This document shows positions 50,976-60,888 of a DNA stretch of 64,000 nt, in pieces. The translations under genes were made by a program, and so were the position numbers. Position 1 is the first letter of the stretch, and every line of letters starts with the position of its first letter. Under the pieces are notes generated by a model. It searched no databases and was not told the DNA's origin. It saw only the letters and a program-made list of their open reading frames with translations. Source of the DNA: Parcubacteria group bacterium (GTDB lineage Bacteria > Patescibacteria > Paceibacteria > SW-4-49-11); assembly GCA_943354045.1 (NCBI GenBank), contig CALRBF010000001.1, positions 310,001-374,000 of the forward strand, in the 5' to 3' direction.

Positions 50976-52898
50976 ATGATCAAAGCTAAAAGAGTACAAA
51001 AAGGGTTCACCCTACTCGAGATATTATTAGTAATAGCAGCAATAGGGATATTAGCGGCAATAATATTGGTGGCAATAAACCCCAATAGACAATTAGCACA
51101 AGTAAGGAATGCAGAGAGGAGATCAGAAATAAATACAATATACAAAGCCCTAGAACAATATCTAATAGATACAAGGAGTTATCCCACAGGGATAACAACA
51201 TCAATACAAGATATATGTATAAATGGAAACACAACAAATTGTGTAAATTTAGGAGTATTAGTCCCCGACTATATAGCAGCAATACCAATAGATCCAGGAG
51301 GAGGGGCTTATAGAGTGGTAATAAATACAAGTAATAATAGAGTATCCGTATATGCCAGTAATGCAGAACTAGGACAGGGTATAGGTATCAATGACCGACC
51401 TTGGACCCCTGCAAACATCAGTACGGCGCTTTGGTTGGATGCAGCGGATGCCAGCACGATCACGCTCAATGGCAGCACTGTTAGCCAGTGGAACGACAAA
51501 AGCGGGAATGCGAAACACGCTACGCAAGCAACGGCTGCTAATCAGCCTGCATACACGGCCAGTGGTTTGAACGGTAAGCCAGTGCTGACTTGGGACGGAG
51601 GTAACGACGTGCTGAACACTGCATCAGCACTCAATCACCCTGTAAGCATCTACTCTGTTGCTCAACTTAGCGGTGCCACGAATTCAACAAGGGGGATTGT
51701 TGGGTCAGGAAGTCAATCTTATTCCCTTGGCACTCTTAGCTCATCACCTGCTGCGACCTCCGCATATGCACTTTGGAATCCGTTCCTCAACGGCGGCGCG
51801 TACATAAACAACACGGCAACAACAGACCCTGTTGTTCTTGGTAGCACTACCGTTTCCAACGTCGAAAACACTTGGAATACTTATGTGAACGGCAGCAATG
51901 CTGGGCAGGCAATTTGGGATACTGGCACGCCCGCGGCGCCTGGCTTTATTAGGATCGGCTACAGCGGCGTCGGCAGTGAATATTGGCTGGGCACTATTGC
52001 TGAAGTAGTTATCACCTCGACAACCCTTTCCACCACCGACCGCCAAAAACTTGAAGGCTACCTCGCCTGGAAATGGGGCTTAACAAATAATTTACCAGCC
52101 AATCACCCATATAAATGGAATGGGACTGAATTTGGAGGAGTAAATATTACAGATACAGATGCCCAAACTTATATTGCAGCGGTAGAAACTGCAGATGGGC
52201 AGTCTTTAGAGAATAATACAAGATTAGCTATTCAAAACTTTATAGTTGGAGCAAAAACAGATGGTATATGGGATGCTATAAAATCATCTAATATACTAGC
52301 AGGAGCCAGAACTTTGACTGGAGCATTAGTACCCTTGAAGGGTACGGCACCGACAAACTTCAACTTTGTAAGTGGAGATTATAACAGGAAGACGGGACTG
52401 GTGGGGAATGGGAGCACGAAGTATCTAGATAGCAATCGGAATAACAATGCTGATCCGCAAAACAGCTTTCACGTATCTGCGCAGATTTCATCGGCACATT
52501 CATTGTTGACGAATAGCACGTATATTGGTGCTGGAAATAGTGTTCCTGGACTTACTCATTTGGGAGCAGCCCGTCTAAGTGGCCTAGACACCTTGTTTTT
52601 TAGAAATCGCAGCACTACCGACATCCAAAGTGGTTCTGCTGGCACCACAGGTTTTATTGGAATGTCTAGACCAAATTCAACATCCATCAACTATCGTTTT
52701 AACTCTACGACCGCAACTGGAGCACTTACATCAGAAACTCCTTTTAACGGTAATTTGTTGATTTTTGGTCGAGTCGTTGGGCAACCATATATTGCTGGCC
52801 GTATCGCCTTCTACAGCATCGGGGAATCCCTAAACCTCGCCCTGCTGGATGCCAGGGTCACCCAACTTATGACAGATTTAGGTAATGCAATTCCATAA
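50976..52898 (+). CDS. Chimeric type IV pilin-like protein with LamG-like modules
   Basis: This 640-aa protein begins with a class III prepilin leader: KG|FTLLEILLVIAAIGILAAI, cleaved before Phe, then a pilin alpha-helix and RNAERRSEINTIYKALEQYL. Residues about 145-370 are a LamG/concanavalin-like domain (ALWLDAADASTI, WNDKSGNAKHATQ, GTIAEVVITSTTLSTTDRQK). Residues about 385-640 form a second module (SLENNTRLAIQNFIVGAK, SGDYNRKTGLVGNGSTKYL). The LamG part (51400-52080) is much richer in G+C than the pilin start and the 52081-52320 join, so the gene is a mosaic. A role in surface attachment is inferred. Confidence 0.85.
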   Translation: MIKAKRVQKGFTLLEILLVIAAIGILAAIILVAINPNRQLAQVRNAERRSEINTIYKALEQYLIDTRSYPTGITTSIQDICINGNTTNCVNLGVLVPDYIAAIPIDPGGGAYRVVINTSNNRVSVYASNAELGQGIGINDRPWTPANISTALWLDAADASTITLNGSTVSQWNDKSGNAKHATQATAANQPAYTASGLNGKPVLTWDGGNDVLNTASALNHPVSIYSVAQLSGATNSTRGIVGSGSQSYSLGTLSSSPAATSAYALWNPFLNGGAYINNTATTDPVVLGSTTVSNVENTWNTYVNGSNAGQAIWDTGTPAAPGFIRIGYSGVGSEYWLGTIAEVVITSTTLSTTDRQKLEGYLAWKWGLTNNLPANHPYKWNGTEFGGVNITDTDAQTYIAAVETADGQSLENNTRLAIQNFIVGAKTDGIWDAIKSSNILAGARTLTGALVPLKGTAPTNFNFVSGDYNRKTGLVGNGSTKYLDSNRNNNADPQNSFHVSAQISSAHSLLTNSTYIGAGNSVPGLTHLGAARLSGLDTLFFRNRSTTDIQSGSAGTTGFIGMSRPNSTSINYRFNSTTATGALTSETPFNGNLLIFGRVVGQPYIAGRIAFYSIGESLNLALLDARVTQLMTDLGNAIP

Positions 52899-52990
52899 TA
52901 TGAAATGTTTAATTTTTGCTACAACAAAGTAATATTATAAGAGGGAAATTTTTAGAACAATGTCAGTGGGGGTATTGCCTCTATTAAATG

Positions 52991-53047
52991 GAGGGACTTA
53001 AAGCCTCCGCTACAAACATAAACATAATTCAAAATTGACAATTCACC
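52991..53047. repeat. Direct repeat flanking rhuM (left)
   Basis: GAGGGACTTAAAGCCTCCGC, TACAAACATAAACATAATTC and an AATTCACC end recur at 54198-54253. Confidence 0.8.
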
Positions 53048-53092
53048 ATTATTCCCTCCCATGCTATAATACAATAAATATTTATCAATTAT

Positions 53093-54118
53093 ATGAATAA
53101 AAAAATCCAAAAATCGGATCAAGAGCTACGCCATACACAACAAAATCAGATTGTGATTTATACAGGAGAAGATGGGCAATCTCGTCTAGAGGTAAAATTT
53201 CAAGGAGAAACAGTTTGGCTAACACAGGCTCAGTTAGTAGACTTATTTCAATCCAGTAAAGCTAATATAAGCGAGCATATCAAAAATATATTTTTAGAAG
53301 GTGAATTAGATAAAAATTCAGTTGTTCGGAATTTCCGAACAACTGCCACAGATGGAAAAAATTATGAAGTAGAACACTATAATCTTGACCTCATAATATC
53401 ACTCGGATACAGAGTTAAATCCAAAATAGCAACACAATTCCGTATTTGGGCAACTCAACATCTCAAAGAATATATCACCAAAGGCTTCACAATAGATTCA
53501 GAAAAATTAAAAAATCTAGGAGGAGGAAATTATTGGAAAGAACTTCTAGAACAAATTAGAGATATAAGAAGTAGTGAAAAAGTACTTTATCGTCAAGTAT
53601 TAGACCTATATGCAACAGCAATAGATTATAATCCAAACTCACAAGAATCATTAGAATTCTTTAAAACCATACAAAACAAATTACATTTTGCAGCACATGG
53701 GCACACAGCCGCTGAGGTCATATACCTAAGAGTAGATTCAGACAAGCCATTTGTAGGACTACAAAACTTCAAAGGTAAACAACCAACCCAAGCAGAAGCA
53801 ATGATAGCCAAAAACTTTTTATCCTTAACTGAATTAAAAATACTAAATAATTTAGTATCAGCCTACTTTGATTTTGCCGAGATAAATGCTATAGAACAAA
53901 AGTTAATGAAAATGCAAGATTATATAATAGAATTAGACAATATTTTGCAATCTGCAGGTAGAAAACAATTATTCAATGTAGGTAAAATTAGTAATCAGGA
54001 AGCAATAGATAAAGCAACTACAGAATATAAAAAATATAAAGCCAAAACACTCAGCGAGGTAGAAAAAGCCTACTTAAAATCTATTAAAACCCTACAAAAA
54101 GATATAAAGAAAAAATAA
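53093..54118 (+). CDS. RhuM family protein
   Basis: This 341-aa protein matches the virulence RhuM family: ETVWLTQAQLVDLFQSSKANISEHI, NFRTTATDGKNYEVEHYNLD and SLGYRVKSKIATQFRIWAT. The N-terminal part resembles KilA-N/Bro-type DNA-binding regions. RhuM genes are scattered in bacteria and often lie in mobile or defence neighbourhoods; the molecular role is unknown. Two 56-bp direct repeats bracket it, suggesting the gene arrived as a unit between the pilin gene and pgl. Confidence 0.88.
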   Translation: MNKKIQKSDQELRHTQQNQIVIYTGEDGQSRLEVKFQGETVWLTQAQLVDLFQSSKANISEHIKNIFLEGELDKNSVVRNFRTTATDGKNYEVEHYNLDLIISLGYRVKSKIATQFRIWATQHLKEYITKGFTIDSEKLKNLGGGNYWKELLEQIRDIRSSEKVLYRQVLDLYATAIDYNPNSQESLEFFKTIQNKLHFAAHGHTAAEVIYLRVDSDKPFVGLQNFKGKQPTQAEAMIAKNFLSLTELKILNNLVSAYFDFAEINAIEQKLMKMQDYIIELDNILQSAGRKQLFNVGKISNQEAIDKATTEYKKYKAKTLSEVEKAYLKSIKTLQKDIKKK

Positions 54119-54197
54119 GTATGAAAAATACAGGCGACTGAAAGGTCACTACTACGAAAAACTATGTCGGCGGGGTCGCCGACTCTACGAAAAACTG

Positions 54198-54253
54198 GAG
54201 GGACTTAAAGCCTTCGCTACAAACATAAACATAATTCATAATTAAAAATCACC
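54198..54253. repeat. Direct repeat flanking rhuM (right)
   Basis: Second copy of 52991-53047 with a few differences, ending at the pgl start codon. Confidence 0.8.
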
Positions 54254-54255
54254 CT

Positions 54256-54924
54256 ATGAATATACAAACCTTTACTCAAGAAGGAGACTGGATTCAAGCT
54301 AGCACTGAGAAAATTGCTAATAATTTATATGAGCAAATTCAAGCCAAGGGAGATGCAAATTTAGCTGTGTCAGGGGGCACTACTCCTTTTGTGATTTATC
54401 AGGAATTGGCGAAACAAGCTCTAGATTTCTCACAAGTTGATTTGATTCAAGTAGATGAGCGCTATGTACCGGAAAATAATCCAGAATCTAATTGGAAAAA
54501 TGTATCTAAGAGTTTTGAGGGAGTAGATTTTAGACAAACTATTAGATTTGAATATTTAGACCAAATTCAAGACACATTAGCTCTAGCACAAGCCAAACTT
54601 CCACCACAACTCGGTATCACAATACTAGGTATGGGTATGGACGGACATTTTGCATCACTTTTTGCAGGAGGGGAATATTGGGATAATATATCCAATAATA
54701 AAGCTCTGATAACGGATGCTCCTGATAATTATATAACTCAGGAGAGATTAAGTCTTAGTCCTGAATATATACTTAATTCGGAGTGTATAATTGTATTATT
54801 AAAAGGAGAAGATAAATATAATTATCTGATTAATTCTCTCAATCAAAATCATATACCTAAAGAATTTCCTTTACAATATATTGTAGGCCATCCTAATTTA
54901 GTCATATATTGCTATTTAGATTGA
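54256..54924 (+). CDS. pgl: 6-phosphogluconolactonase / DevB family
   Basis: This 222-aa protein hydrolyses 6-phosphogluconolactone in the pentose phosphate pathway if annotation by family holds. Motifs are LAVSGGTTPFVIYQEL, DLIQVDERYVPENNPESNW and TILGMGMDGHFASLFAGG. The same fold serves glucosamine-6-phosphate deaminase, but the ERYVP and GMDGHFASLF motifs favour Pgl. Neither zwf nor gnd is in the window. Confidence 0.85.
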   Translation: MNIQTFTQEGDWIQASTEKIANNLYEQIQAKGDANLAVSGGTTPFVIYQELAKQALDFSQVDLIQVDERYVPENNPESNWKNVSKSFEGVDFRQTIRFEYLDQIQDTLALAQAKLPPQLGITILGMGMDGHFASLFAGGEYWDNISNNKALITDAPDNYITQERLSLSPEYILNSECIIVLLKGEDKYNYLINSLNQNHIPKEFPLQYIVGHPNLVIYCYLD

Positions 54925-54957
54925 TATGTTATACTAAAAACAGATAAACAAAATACA

Positions 54958-56100
54958 ATGACAAAAAATATAAAACAATATCAGTTTATTAGAGCTGTAG
55001 CAATATTATCGGGTACTATTATTGGTGCTGGAACCCTTGCTATTCCTTATACCATTTATTATGCTGGGTATTGGTTAGGAATATTATATTTAGTGATATT
55101 GGGAATTGTAATGTTGACATTACATTTAATGCTGGGTGAAGTGAGTTTGAGAACAAAAGGAATTGTACAAGTACCAGAGCTTATAAAAAAATACCTTGGC
55201 AAAAAAGGATATTTATTAGCTATGCTCTCAACAATATTTATCATATATGGAGCGATGACAGCTTATATTAGAGCGGCGGGAGATATGGTTAATGCGATAA
55301 TTCCATCGAATTCCTTTGCATGGTCAATTGTATTTTTTAGTATTGGAAGTTATTTGATTATAAAGGGCTTAAAAGTAGTAAGTAAATGGGAATTGGTATT
55401 TGGTATAGGTATGCTCCTTATTATTATGACTATATGGCTAAAAGCTATGTATACCCAAAGTATTGATTGGTCTCAATTTTCTATTAATCCAAGTATTTCA
55501 TTCTCCCATGCTATTGCTCCCTATGGGATAATATTATTTTCCTATTTTGGGCTTATTACGGTACCACAGCTGAAAAAAATATTGGGAAAACAAAGTGTTA
55601 AAATGAAATCAGCGATACAATTAGGATTATTAATACCAATTCTTCTTTATAGTATATTTGTAACCTTAGTAATAGGAGTGGCGGGATCAGATATTACAAA
55701 AGTTGCTACCATAGCCCTTGGAGCAAAAATGGGGCCACAGGTACTCGGCATTATTACGGTATTTGCCCTTTTAGCCATGATAACCTCATTTATTACTATG
55801 GGAATTGCTTTAATAAATTCTTATATTTCTTTTGGTAATATATCAAGACTAACAGCTACCATTATTACAGTAATACCACCTATTGCTATACTTACCTTAG
55901 ATTGGGCTGAGTTTGATACTATTATTCGCTATGCGGGAGGAATAGGAATTAGTATAATATCTATACTAATTGTATTAATGTTTTGGCGATCAAAAGTTAC
56001 AGGTAAAATAAACCCAGCTTATAGCTTGGGGCATTTGAAATGGGTTGGTATAGGTATGATTGTGATATTTAGTTTTGGAATACTCAGTTTATTCCTGTAA
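54958..56100 (+). CDS. Amino acid permease (aromatic/HAAAP-like)
   Basis: This 380-aa transporter has 10-11 membrane helices. AILSGTIIGAGTLAIPYTIYYAGY at the N terminus is the characteristic unwound first helix of the amino acid permease fold and most resembles the tryptophan/tyrosine permease family. Uptake of amino acids fits an auxotrophic, host-dependent lifestyle. Its 3' end overlaps convergent uvrB by 12 bp. Confidence 0.82.
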   Translation: MTKNIKQYQFIRAVAILSGTIIGAGTLAIPYTIYYAGYWLGILYLVILGIVMLTLHLMLGEVSLRTKGIVQVPELIKKYLGKKGYLLAMLSTIFIIYGAMTAYIRAAGDMVNAIIPSNSFAWSIVFFSIGSYLIIKGLKVVSKWELVFGIGMLLIIMTIWLKAMYTQSIDWSQFSINPSISFSHAIAPYGIILFSYFGLITVPQLKKILGKQSVKMKSAIQLGLLIPILLYSIFVTLVIGVAGSDITKVATIALGAKMGPQVLGIITVFALLAMITSFITMGIALINSYISFGNISRLTATIITVIPPIAILTLDWAEFDTIIRYAGGIGISIISILIVLMFWRSKVTGKINPAYSLGHLKWVGIGMIVIFSFGILSLFL

Positions 56101-58122
56101 ATTTTTAATTAAGGATATTTCATCTCGTAAATCTTTTGCTTTCTCAAAATCCAATGCTTGAGCCGCTATATTCATTTGTTTGGTTAATTCTTCTATAATA
56201 AATTCTCGCTCAGATATATCGAGGGAAGATATTTTTTGCTCCAATAGCTCTTTTTTCTTATCTTTGATAATACTTGACCGTATATCTTTTTTAATTCCCT
56301 GAGGTTTAATATTATGAGCAGTATTATATGTTTCTTGAATATCTCGGCGACGATTAGTCTCAGCAATAGCTCTCTCAATGGATTTAGTTCTTTTATTGGC
56401 ATACAGAATAACCTTTCCATTTTGATGTCGGGCAGCTCTTCCAATTGTTTGAATCAGAGAGGTTTCATTACGCAAAAACCCTTCTTTATCTGCATCCAGA
56501 ATGGCAACTAATGATACCTCGGGTAAATCCAATCCTTCTCGGAGTAAATTAATACCAACTAAAACATCAAATTCCCCTTGCCGTAATTTGGTGAGAATTT
56601 CAGGTCTATCTAAGGTATCGATATCTGAGTGTAAATATTCAGTTTTTATATCACGCTCTTTGAGATAATCTGTGATATCTTCAGCCATTCTTTTAGTAAG
56701 AGTTAATATCAATACTCTTTCATCCTTGGCAATAATAGTACCAATTTCCTGAATAATATCTTGAATTTGATTATCTGTAGGTCTAATTTCAATAATGGGT
56801 TCCAAAAGTCCGGTAGGGCGAATAATTTGCTCTGCAATACCATCGGGACTTTCTTTATATTGCTGTAATTCAATAATAGAATGAACAGTATCATTGGTAG
56901 AATGAGCTAATTCATATTCTCCAGGAGTAGCAGAAACATACACAATATGAGGTATTTTAGCTTCAAACTCATAGAATTTTAAAGGCCTATTGTCCGCGGC
57001 AGAAGGTAATCTAAATCCAAAATCAATCAGGTTTTTTTTGCGAGCAGCGTCCCCATTGTGCATACCTCTAACTTGGGGGAGAGTAATATGAGACTCATCA
57101 ACTAAAGTAAGAAATTCATTGTCAGACTCAAGAAAATAATCGATTAGAGTATAAGGAGGCTCTCCCGGTGCACGACCCGTTAAATAGCGAGAATAATTCT
57201 CAATTCCTTTAGTGAAACCGACCTCAGATAACATTTCTGCATCATAATTCACTCTTTCCTCAATACGCTGAGCCTCTACTAATTTATTGTGCTTTTTAAA
57301 AAATGCTACTCTTTCAGCCATCTCCTCCTTGATAAGGGGAATCATATTATCTACCTTAGTTCGGGTAGAAATCCAATGAGTAGCGGGGAATATTCGATAA
57401 GAATCAATATACTTGGCAGGAAGTTGTTCCAAAATACTATCCTGATATTCATTATAGGAAATAGTTTCAATAGTATCTCCCCAAAAGCTAATTTTGACCA
57501 AGCGCTTTTCTCCAGGTTCATGAATTTCTACCACATCTCCCTTGATACGAAAGCATCCCGGTTTAAAATCAATATCATTACGGCTATACTGAATACTAAT
57601 CAAAGAGCGTATAAAATCATCTCTTTGAACTTTTTGCCCAATTTCAATAATTACCGATAAGTTCCCATAATCTTCAGGCGATCCAATACCATAAATACAA
57701 GATACTGATGAAATAATAATAGTATCAGGATTTGATAATAAACTTTGAGTAGCTGCATGACGTAATCGCTCTACCTGATCATTGGTCATCGACTCTTTTT
57801 CAATATACGTATCAGAAGAGGGAAGATAGCTTTCAGGTTGATAATAATCATAATAAGATACAAAATAATGAACATTGTTCTCCGGAAAAAAGTCACGAAA
57901 CTCCTGATATAATTGAGCCGCAAGAGTTTTATTATGAGAAATAATAAGAGTTGGTTTTTGATACTTTTCGATCAAATGAGCCATAGTAAAGGTTTTTCCT
58001 GAACCAGTTACTCCCAGTAGGGTTTGATGGGCGCGGCCCTCAGCCAGCCCTCGACTTAATTTGTCGATGGCTTGAGGCTGATCACCTTTCGGCTCATAAT
58101 GAGAGGAAATTTTAAACTTCAT
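56089..58122 (-). CDS. uvrB: Excinuclease ABC subunit UvrB
   Basis: UvrB is the damage-verifying helicase of nucleotide excision repair. It has GVTGSGKTFTMAHLI (Walker A), the beta-hairpin region YYDYYQPESYLP, DESHITLPQVRGM, VGINLLREGLDLPEVSLVAILDADKEGFLRN, and a C-terminal UVR motif (MNIAAQALDFEKAKDLRDEI) for UvrA/UvrC contact. The ATG at 58122 begins MKFKISSHYEPKGDQPQAI, the standard start; an earlier start at 58164 adds non-family residues. Confidence 0.96.
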   Translation of the reverse strand: MKFKISSHYEPKGDQPQAIDKLSRGLAEGRAHQTLLGVTGSGKTFTMAHLIEKYQKPTLIISHNKTLAAQLYQEFRDFFPENNVHYFVSYYDYYQPESYLPSSDTYIEKESMTNDQVERLRHAATQSLLSNPDTIIISSVSCIYGIGSPEDYGNLSVIIEIGQKVQRDDFIRSLISIQYSRNDIDFKPGCFRIKGDVVEIHEPGEKRLVKISFWGDTIETISYNEYQDSILEQLPAKYIDSYRIFPATHWISTRTKVDNMIPLIKEEMAERVAFFKKHNKLVEAQRIEERVNYDAEMLSEVGFTKGIENYSRYLTGRAPGEPPYTLIDYFLESDNEFLTLVDESHITLPQVRGMHNGDAARKKNLIDFGFRLPSAADNRPLKFYEFEAKIPHIVYVSATPGEYELAHSTNDTVHSIIELQQYKESPDGIAEQIIRPTGLLEPIIEIRPTDNQIQDIIQEIGTIIAKDERVLILTLTKRMAEDITDYLKERDIKTEYLHSDIDTLDRPEILTKLRQGEFDVLVGINLLREGLDLPEVSLVAILDADKEGFLRNETSLIQTIGRAARHQNGKVILYANKRTKSIERAIAETNRRRDIQETYNTAHNIKPQGIKKDIRSSIIKDKKKELLEQKISSLDISEREFIIEELTKQMNIAAQALDFEKAKDLRDEISLIKNLQE

Positions 58123-58227
58123 ATCTATTAGTATATCATTAAATATTGCGATAGCAATGCTCATAAAAATATATTCACCAAATGAAATATATATGATACA
58201 ATAAAGTTAACTTAGAATATACTCAAT

Positions 58228-58608
58228 ATGGCAGAAAATAAAAAAACAGTACTACTCATAGAAGATGATATCTTTCTTAGAGAACTAGTTGGTATAAAAT
58301 TACGTAAGTCCAAATATCAGGTAACAGAAGCTTCTAATGGTCAAGAGGGATTAGAAAAATTATTAGCTCAAGAATATGATATTGTGCTTTTGGATATTAT
58401 GCTTCCGATCAAGACGGGCTTTGAAGTATTAGAAGAATATAAGAAAAAAAAGCCAGATACTATTAATTCTAAAATTGTAATAATGAGTAATCTTAATGAA
58501 CAAAACTATATTACCAAAGCTTTAAAATTGGGTGCAATCGATTATGTTATTAAAGCACATTATTCTCCCACTGAAATAGTAGCAAAGATTAATCAATTAT
58601 TACAATAA
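58228..58608 (+). CDS. Stand-alone response regulator receiver domain
   Basis: This 126-aa protein is only a CheY-like receiver: acidic pair at E12-D13, phospho-acceptor D56 in IVLLDIMLP, the Ser in VIMSN and the Lys in YVIKAH. There is no output domain and no histidine kinase nearby. It may act by protein binding like CheY or PilG/PilH. It overlaps transcriptionally with the DUF3048 gene, whose ATG is 1 bp after its stop. Confidence 0.9.
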   Translation: MAENKKTVLLIEDDIFLRELVGIKLRKSKYQVTEASNGQEGLEKLLAQEYDIVLLDIMLPIKTGFEVLEEYKKKKPDTINSKIVIMSNLNEQNYITKALKLGAIDYVIKAHYSPTEIVAKINQLLQ

Positions 58609-58609
58609 T

Positions 58610-59746
58610 ATGAAAACTTTTCTCAAGCGTTGGAATACCTTAACCACTAAACAAAAATATACGGTATATGGAATTATAATTCTGATAGTGGGAGTTTCTG
58701 GTATAGGAATATATGCTTTTACACGTAGTTCAGACACTTCTTCCGATATAGTTGCCGGTACACAAGATAAAAAAACTGATGCGGCCAGAAATATATTAAA
58801 CCCAAGTGAAGAGGAAATTACAAATGCGAGTCCACTGAGTGGTATTCAATGTGATAATTATAAACAAAGACCTGTGGCTGTAATGATGGCGGGAGACGCT
58901 GTAGCAAGGCCATTATCTGGACTTAGTCAGGCAGATATTGTGGTAGAAATGCCCGTAATAACTGGTAGTGTAACAAGATTAATGGGAGTTTTTGTGTGTA
59001 ATCTGCCACAAGAAGTTGGTTCAATTCGTAGTGCTAGACATGATTACATTAGTTTAGTAAGAGGTTGGGATGCCATTTATGTACACTGGGGAGGGTCTCA
59101 CTTCGCTCTTGATGAGCTCAAAACAGGTAAGAGATATTCTGGTGAAGATTTAGGAAAAATATCAGATATTGATGCGATGTCATCAAGCGGACCATTTTTC
59201 CGTAAAAGCACAGCCCCAGCTCCTCACAATGGATTTGCTTCCTTACCAAAAGTTCTAGATTTAGCAAAATCTCGAGGTTATTCTCTTACTACTGACTTTG
59301 AGGGATATAATTTTCAAAGTAATCAAAATATTGACTCTGAAAAAGCAAATGCAAAAAATGGAACTTTATATGTAGGGTTTGGAGGAGTGTTCGCAACTCG
59401 TTGGCAATATAATAAAGATACCAATAGTTATACTCGATATTGGGCTGGACAAAAAGATACTGATAGAGGGAATAATAATGCAGATATTACCCCTAAAAAT
59501 ATTGTTGTTATCAGAGCAGAGTCTCGACAAATTGAGGGACAATATAATGAGGTTAGTCTTTATGGTAAAGGAGAGGGAAAACTATATCAAAATGGTCAAG
59601 AAAAAACCATTGCTTGGAAAAAAGATGGGTTTAAAGATACTTTGAGATTCTATAATGAAGCAGGGGAAGAAATTGCACTTGTTCCGGGATCAACTTTTAT
59701 TCAAGTTCTCGAACCAAATCAAAGTTTGAAATGGGAGCTTAATTAG
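58610..59746 (+). CDS. DUF3048 (YerB-like) membrane-anchored protein
   Basis: This 378-aa protein has an N-terminal membrane helix (YTVYGIIILIVGVSGIGIYAF), an Asp/Ser/Thr-rich linker and the two DUF3048 halves: RPVAVMMAGDAVARPLSGLSQADIVVEM with GSIRSARHDYISL, then the C-terminal part with EGKLYQNGQEKTIAWKKDG and GSTFIQVLEPNQS. In Bacillus the relative YerB is a lipoprotein linked to the cell envelope; here the anchor is a helix. The exact role is unknown. Confidence 0.85.
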   Translation: MKTFLKRWNTLTTKQKYTVYGIIILIVGVSGIGIYAFTRSSDTSSDIVAGTQDKKTDAARNILNPSEEEITNASPLSGIQCDNYKQRPVAVMMAGDAVARPLSGLSQADIVVEMPVITGSVTRLMGVFVCNLPQEVGSIRSARHDYISLVRGWDAIYVHWGGSHFALDELKTGKRYSGEDLGKISDIDAMSSSGPFFRKSTAPAPHNGFASLPKVLDLAKSRGYSLTTDFEGYNFQSNQNIDSEKANAKNGTLYVGFGGVFATRWQYNKDTNSYTRYWAGQKDTDRGNNNADITPKNIVVIRAESRQIEGQYNEVSLYGKGEGKLYQNGQEKTIAWKKDGFKDTLRFYNEAGEEIALVPGSTFIQVLEPNQSLKWELN

Positions 59747-59765
59747 TGATTAGCTTGCGACAATC

Positions 59766-60788
59766 GTGATTATATCAATTTCTGGACCAGATACCTATCG
59801 TTCAAGAGAAAAACTTTATTCTATACAAGAATTAGGAATTCAGAAACAGGCAAAACAAGAAGTCTTTGATTTTACTGAAATTGTATTGCCAGACACTCCG
59901 GAAATAGTATTGTCTCGATTAAAACAAAGTCTCAATACGAGTTCTTTATTCACTGAAAAAAGATTACTTATTATTAGAGGATTAGCTTCCCTGCCTAAAG
60001 CATTATATACCACAATTAAAAAAAGTTTATCTATTCTCAAAGATAATGCCGATATTATTGTATTATTTTATGATACAGTAAGTATACTCAAAACCCATCC
60101 ACTAACAAAAACTTTAGATCAAGTAAAAGCAAAAAACACAGAATATACTTTTTTATCAGAACCAAAAGTAATAGCCTATATTCATCAAATGAGTTTAGAT
60201 CAAGGTATAGATATCAAAAGAGATGGTATTATATATCTTATTTCTTATCAAAAAGCGCAGTATACATTAGCTCAAGAAAAATCAGATAATAGGTCAAAAT
60301 CAAAAGCCAATGCCTTTCAAATAGATTTATATGCAATAGAATTGCTCTTAAATACATTATATAACTACTATAAAAATAAGCCTATTACGGTTGAAATGCT
60401 CAAAGTAATACTCCCACAAGAGCAATCATATAGTATATTTTCTTTAGCTGAATCAATATATGCAAGGAATTATGGCAAATATATAGCAACATTAAACTTT
60501 CTTCAAAAACAAGGTATAGAAGGGATAAAAGTGTATGGATTATTATTATCCCAAATCAAGACAGCACTTATTATCAAAATGTCTCAGGAAAGCCAAAAAC
60601 AATATATTGATTATATAAAAGGTCATCCCTATATACTCAAAATAACTGCTCAGAATATTCAGTCTTGGAACTCTAAAGACCTCAAAAAAATATATTTAAA
60701 TCTAATACAAGGAGACTATGAAATTAAATTTGAAGGTAAGGATTCTTATGAAAAACTGAAATCGATTGTCCTACAAATGAATATGTAG
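59766..60788 (+). CDS. holA: DNA polymerase III delta subunit (HolA)
   Basis: HolA opens the sliding clamp in the clamp-loader complex. The 340-aa protein starts with GTG at 59766 (MIISISGPDTYRSREKL, matching the family's nucleotide-domain start). It contains SLFTEKRLLIIRGLASLPK and later DLYAIELLLNTLYNYYKNKP followed by IFSLAESIYARNYGK, in the usual places. It follows DUF3048 by 19 bp. Confidence 0.85.
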   Translation: MIISISGPDTYRSREKLYSIQELGIQKQAKQEVFDFTEIVLPDTPEIVLSRLKQSLNTSSLFTEKRLLIIRGLASLPKALYTTIKKSLSILKDNADIIVLFYDTVSILKTHPLTKTLDQVKAKNTEYTFLSEPKVIAYIHQMSLDQGIDIKRDGIIYLISYQKAQYTLAQEKSDNRSKSKANAFQIDLYAIELLLNTLYNYYKNKPITVEMLKVILPQEQSYSIFSLAESIYARNYGKYIATLNFLQKQGIEGIKVYGLLLSQIKTALIIKMSQESQKQYIDYIKGHPYILKITAQNIQSWNSKDLKKIYLNLIQGDYEIKFEGKDSYEKLKSIVLQMNM

Positions 60789-60888
60789 TTAAGATATATG
60801 ATAAAAACTATTTAAAATGTGGATAACTAGTCTATACAAAATCGGGGGGGGGGTGATAGTATAAGTATATAAAATATAATATAATAAT

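Noticed and set aside
51744..52046. 100-aa minus-strand frame inside the pilin gene
   Set aside because: It is a shadow of the G+C-rich LamG segment, where stop codons are rare in all frames.
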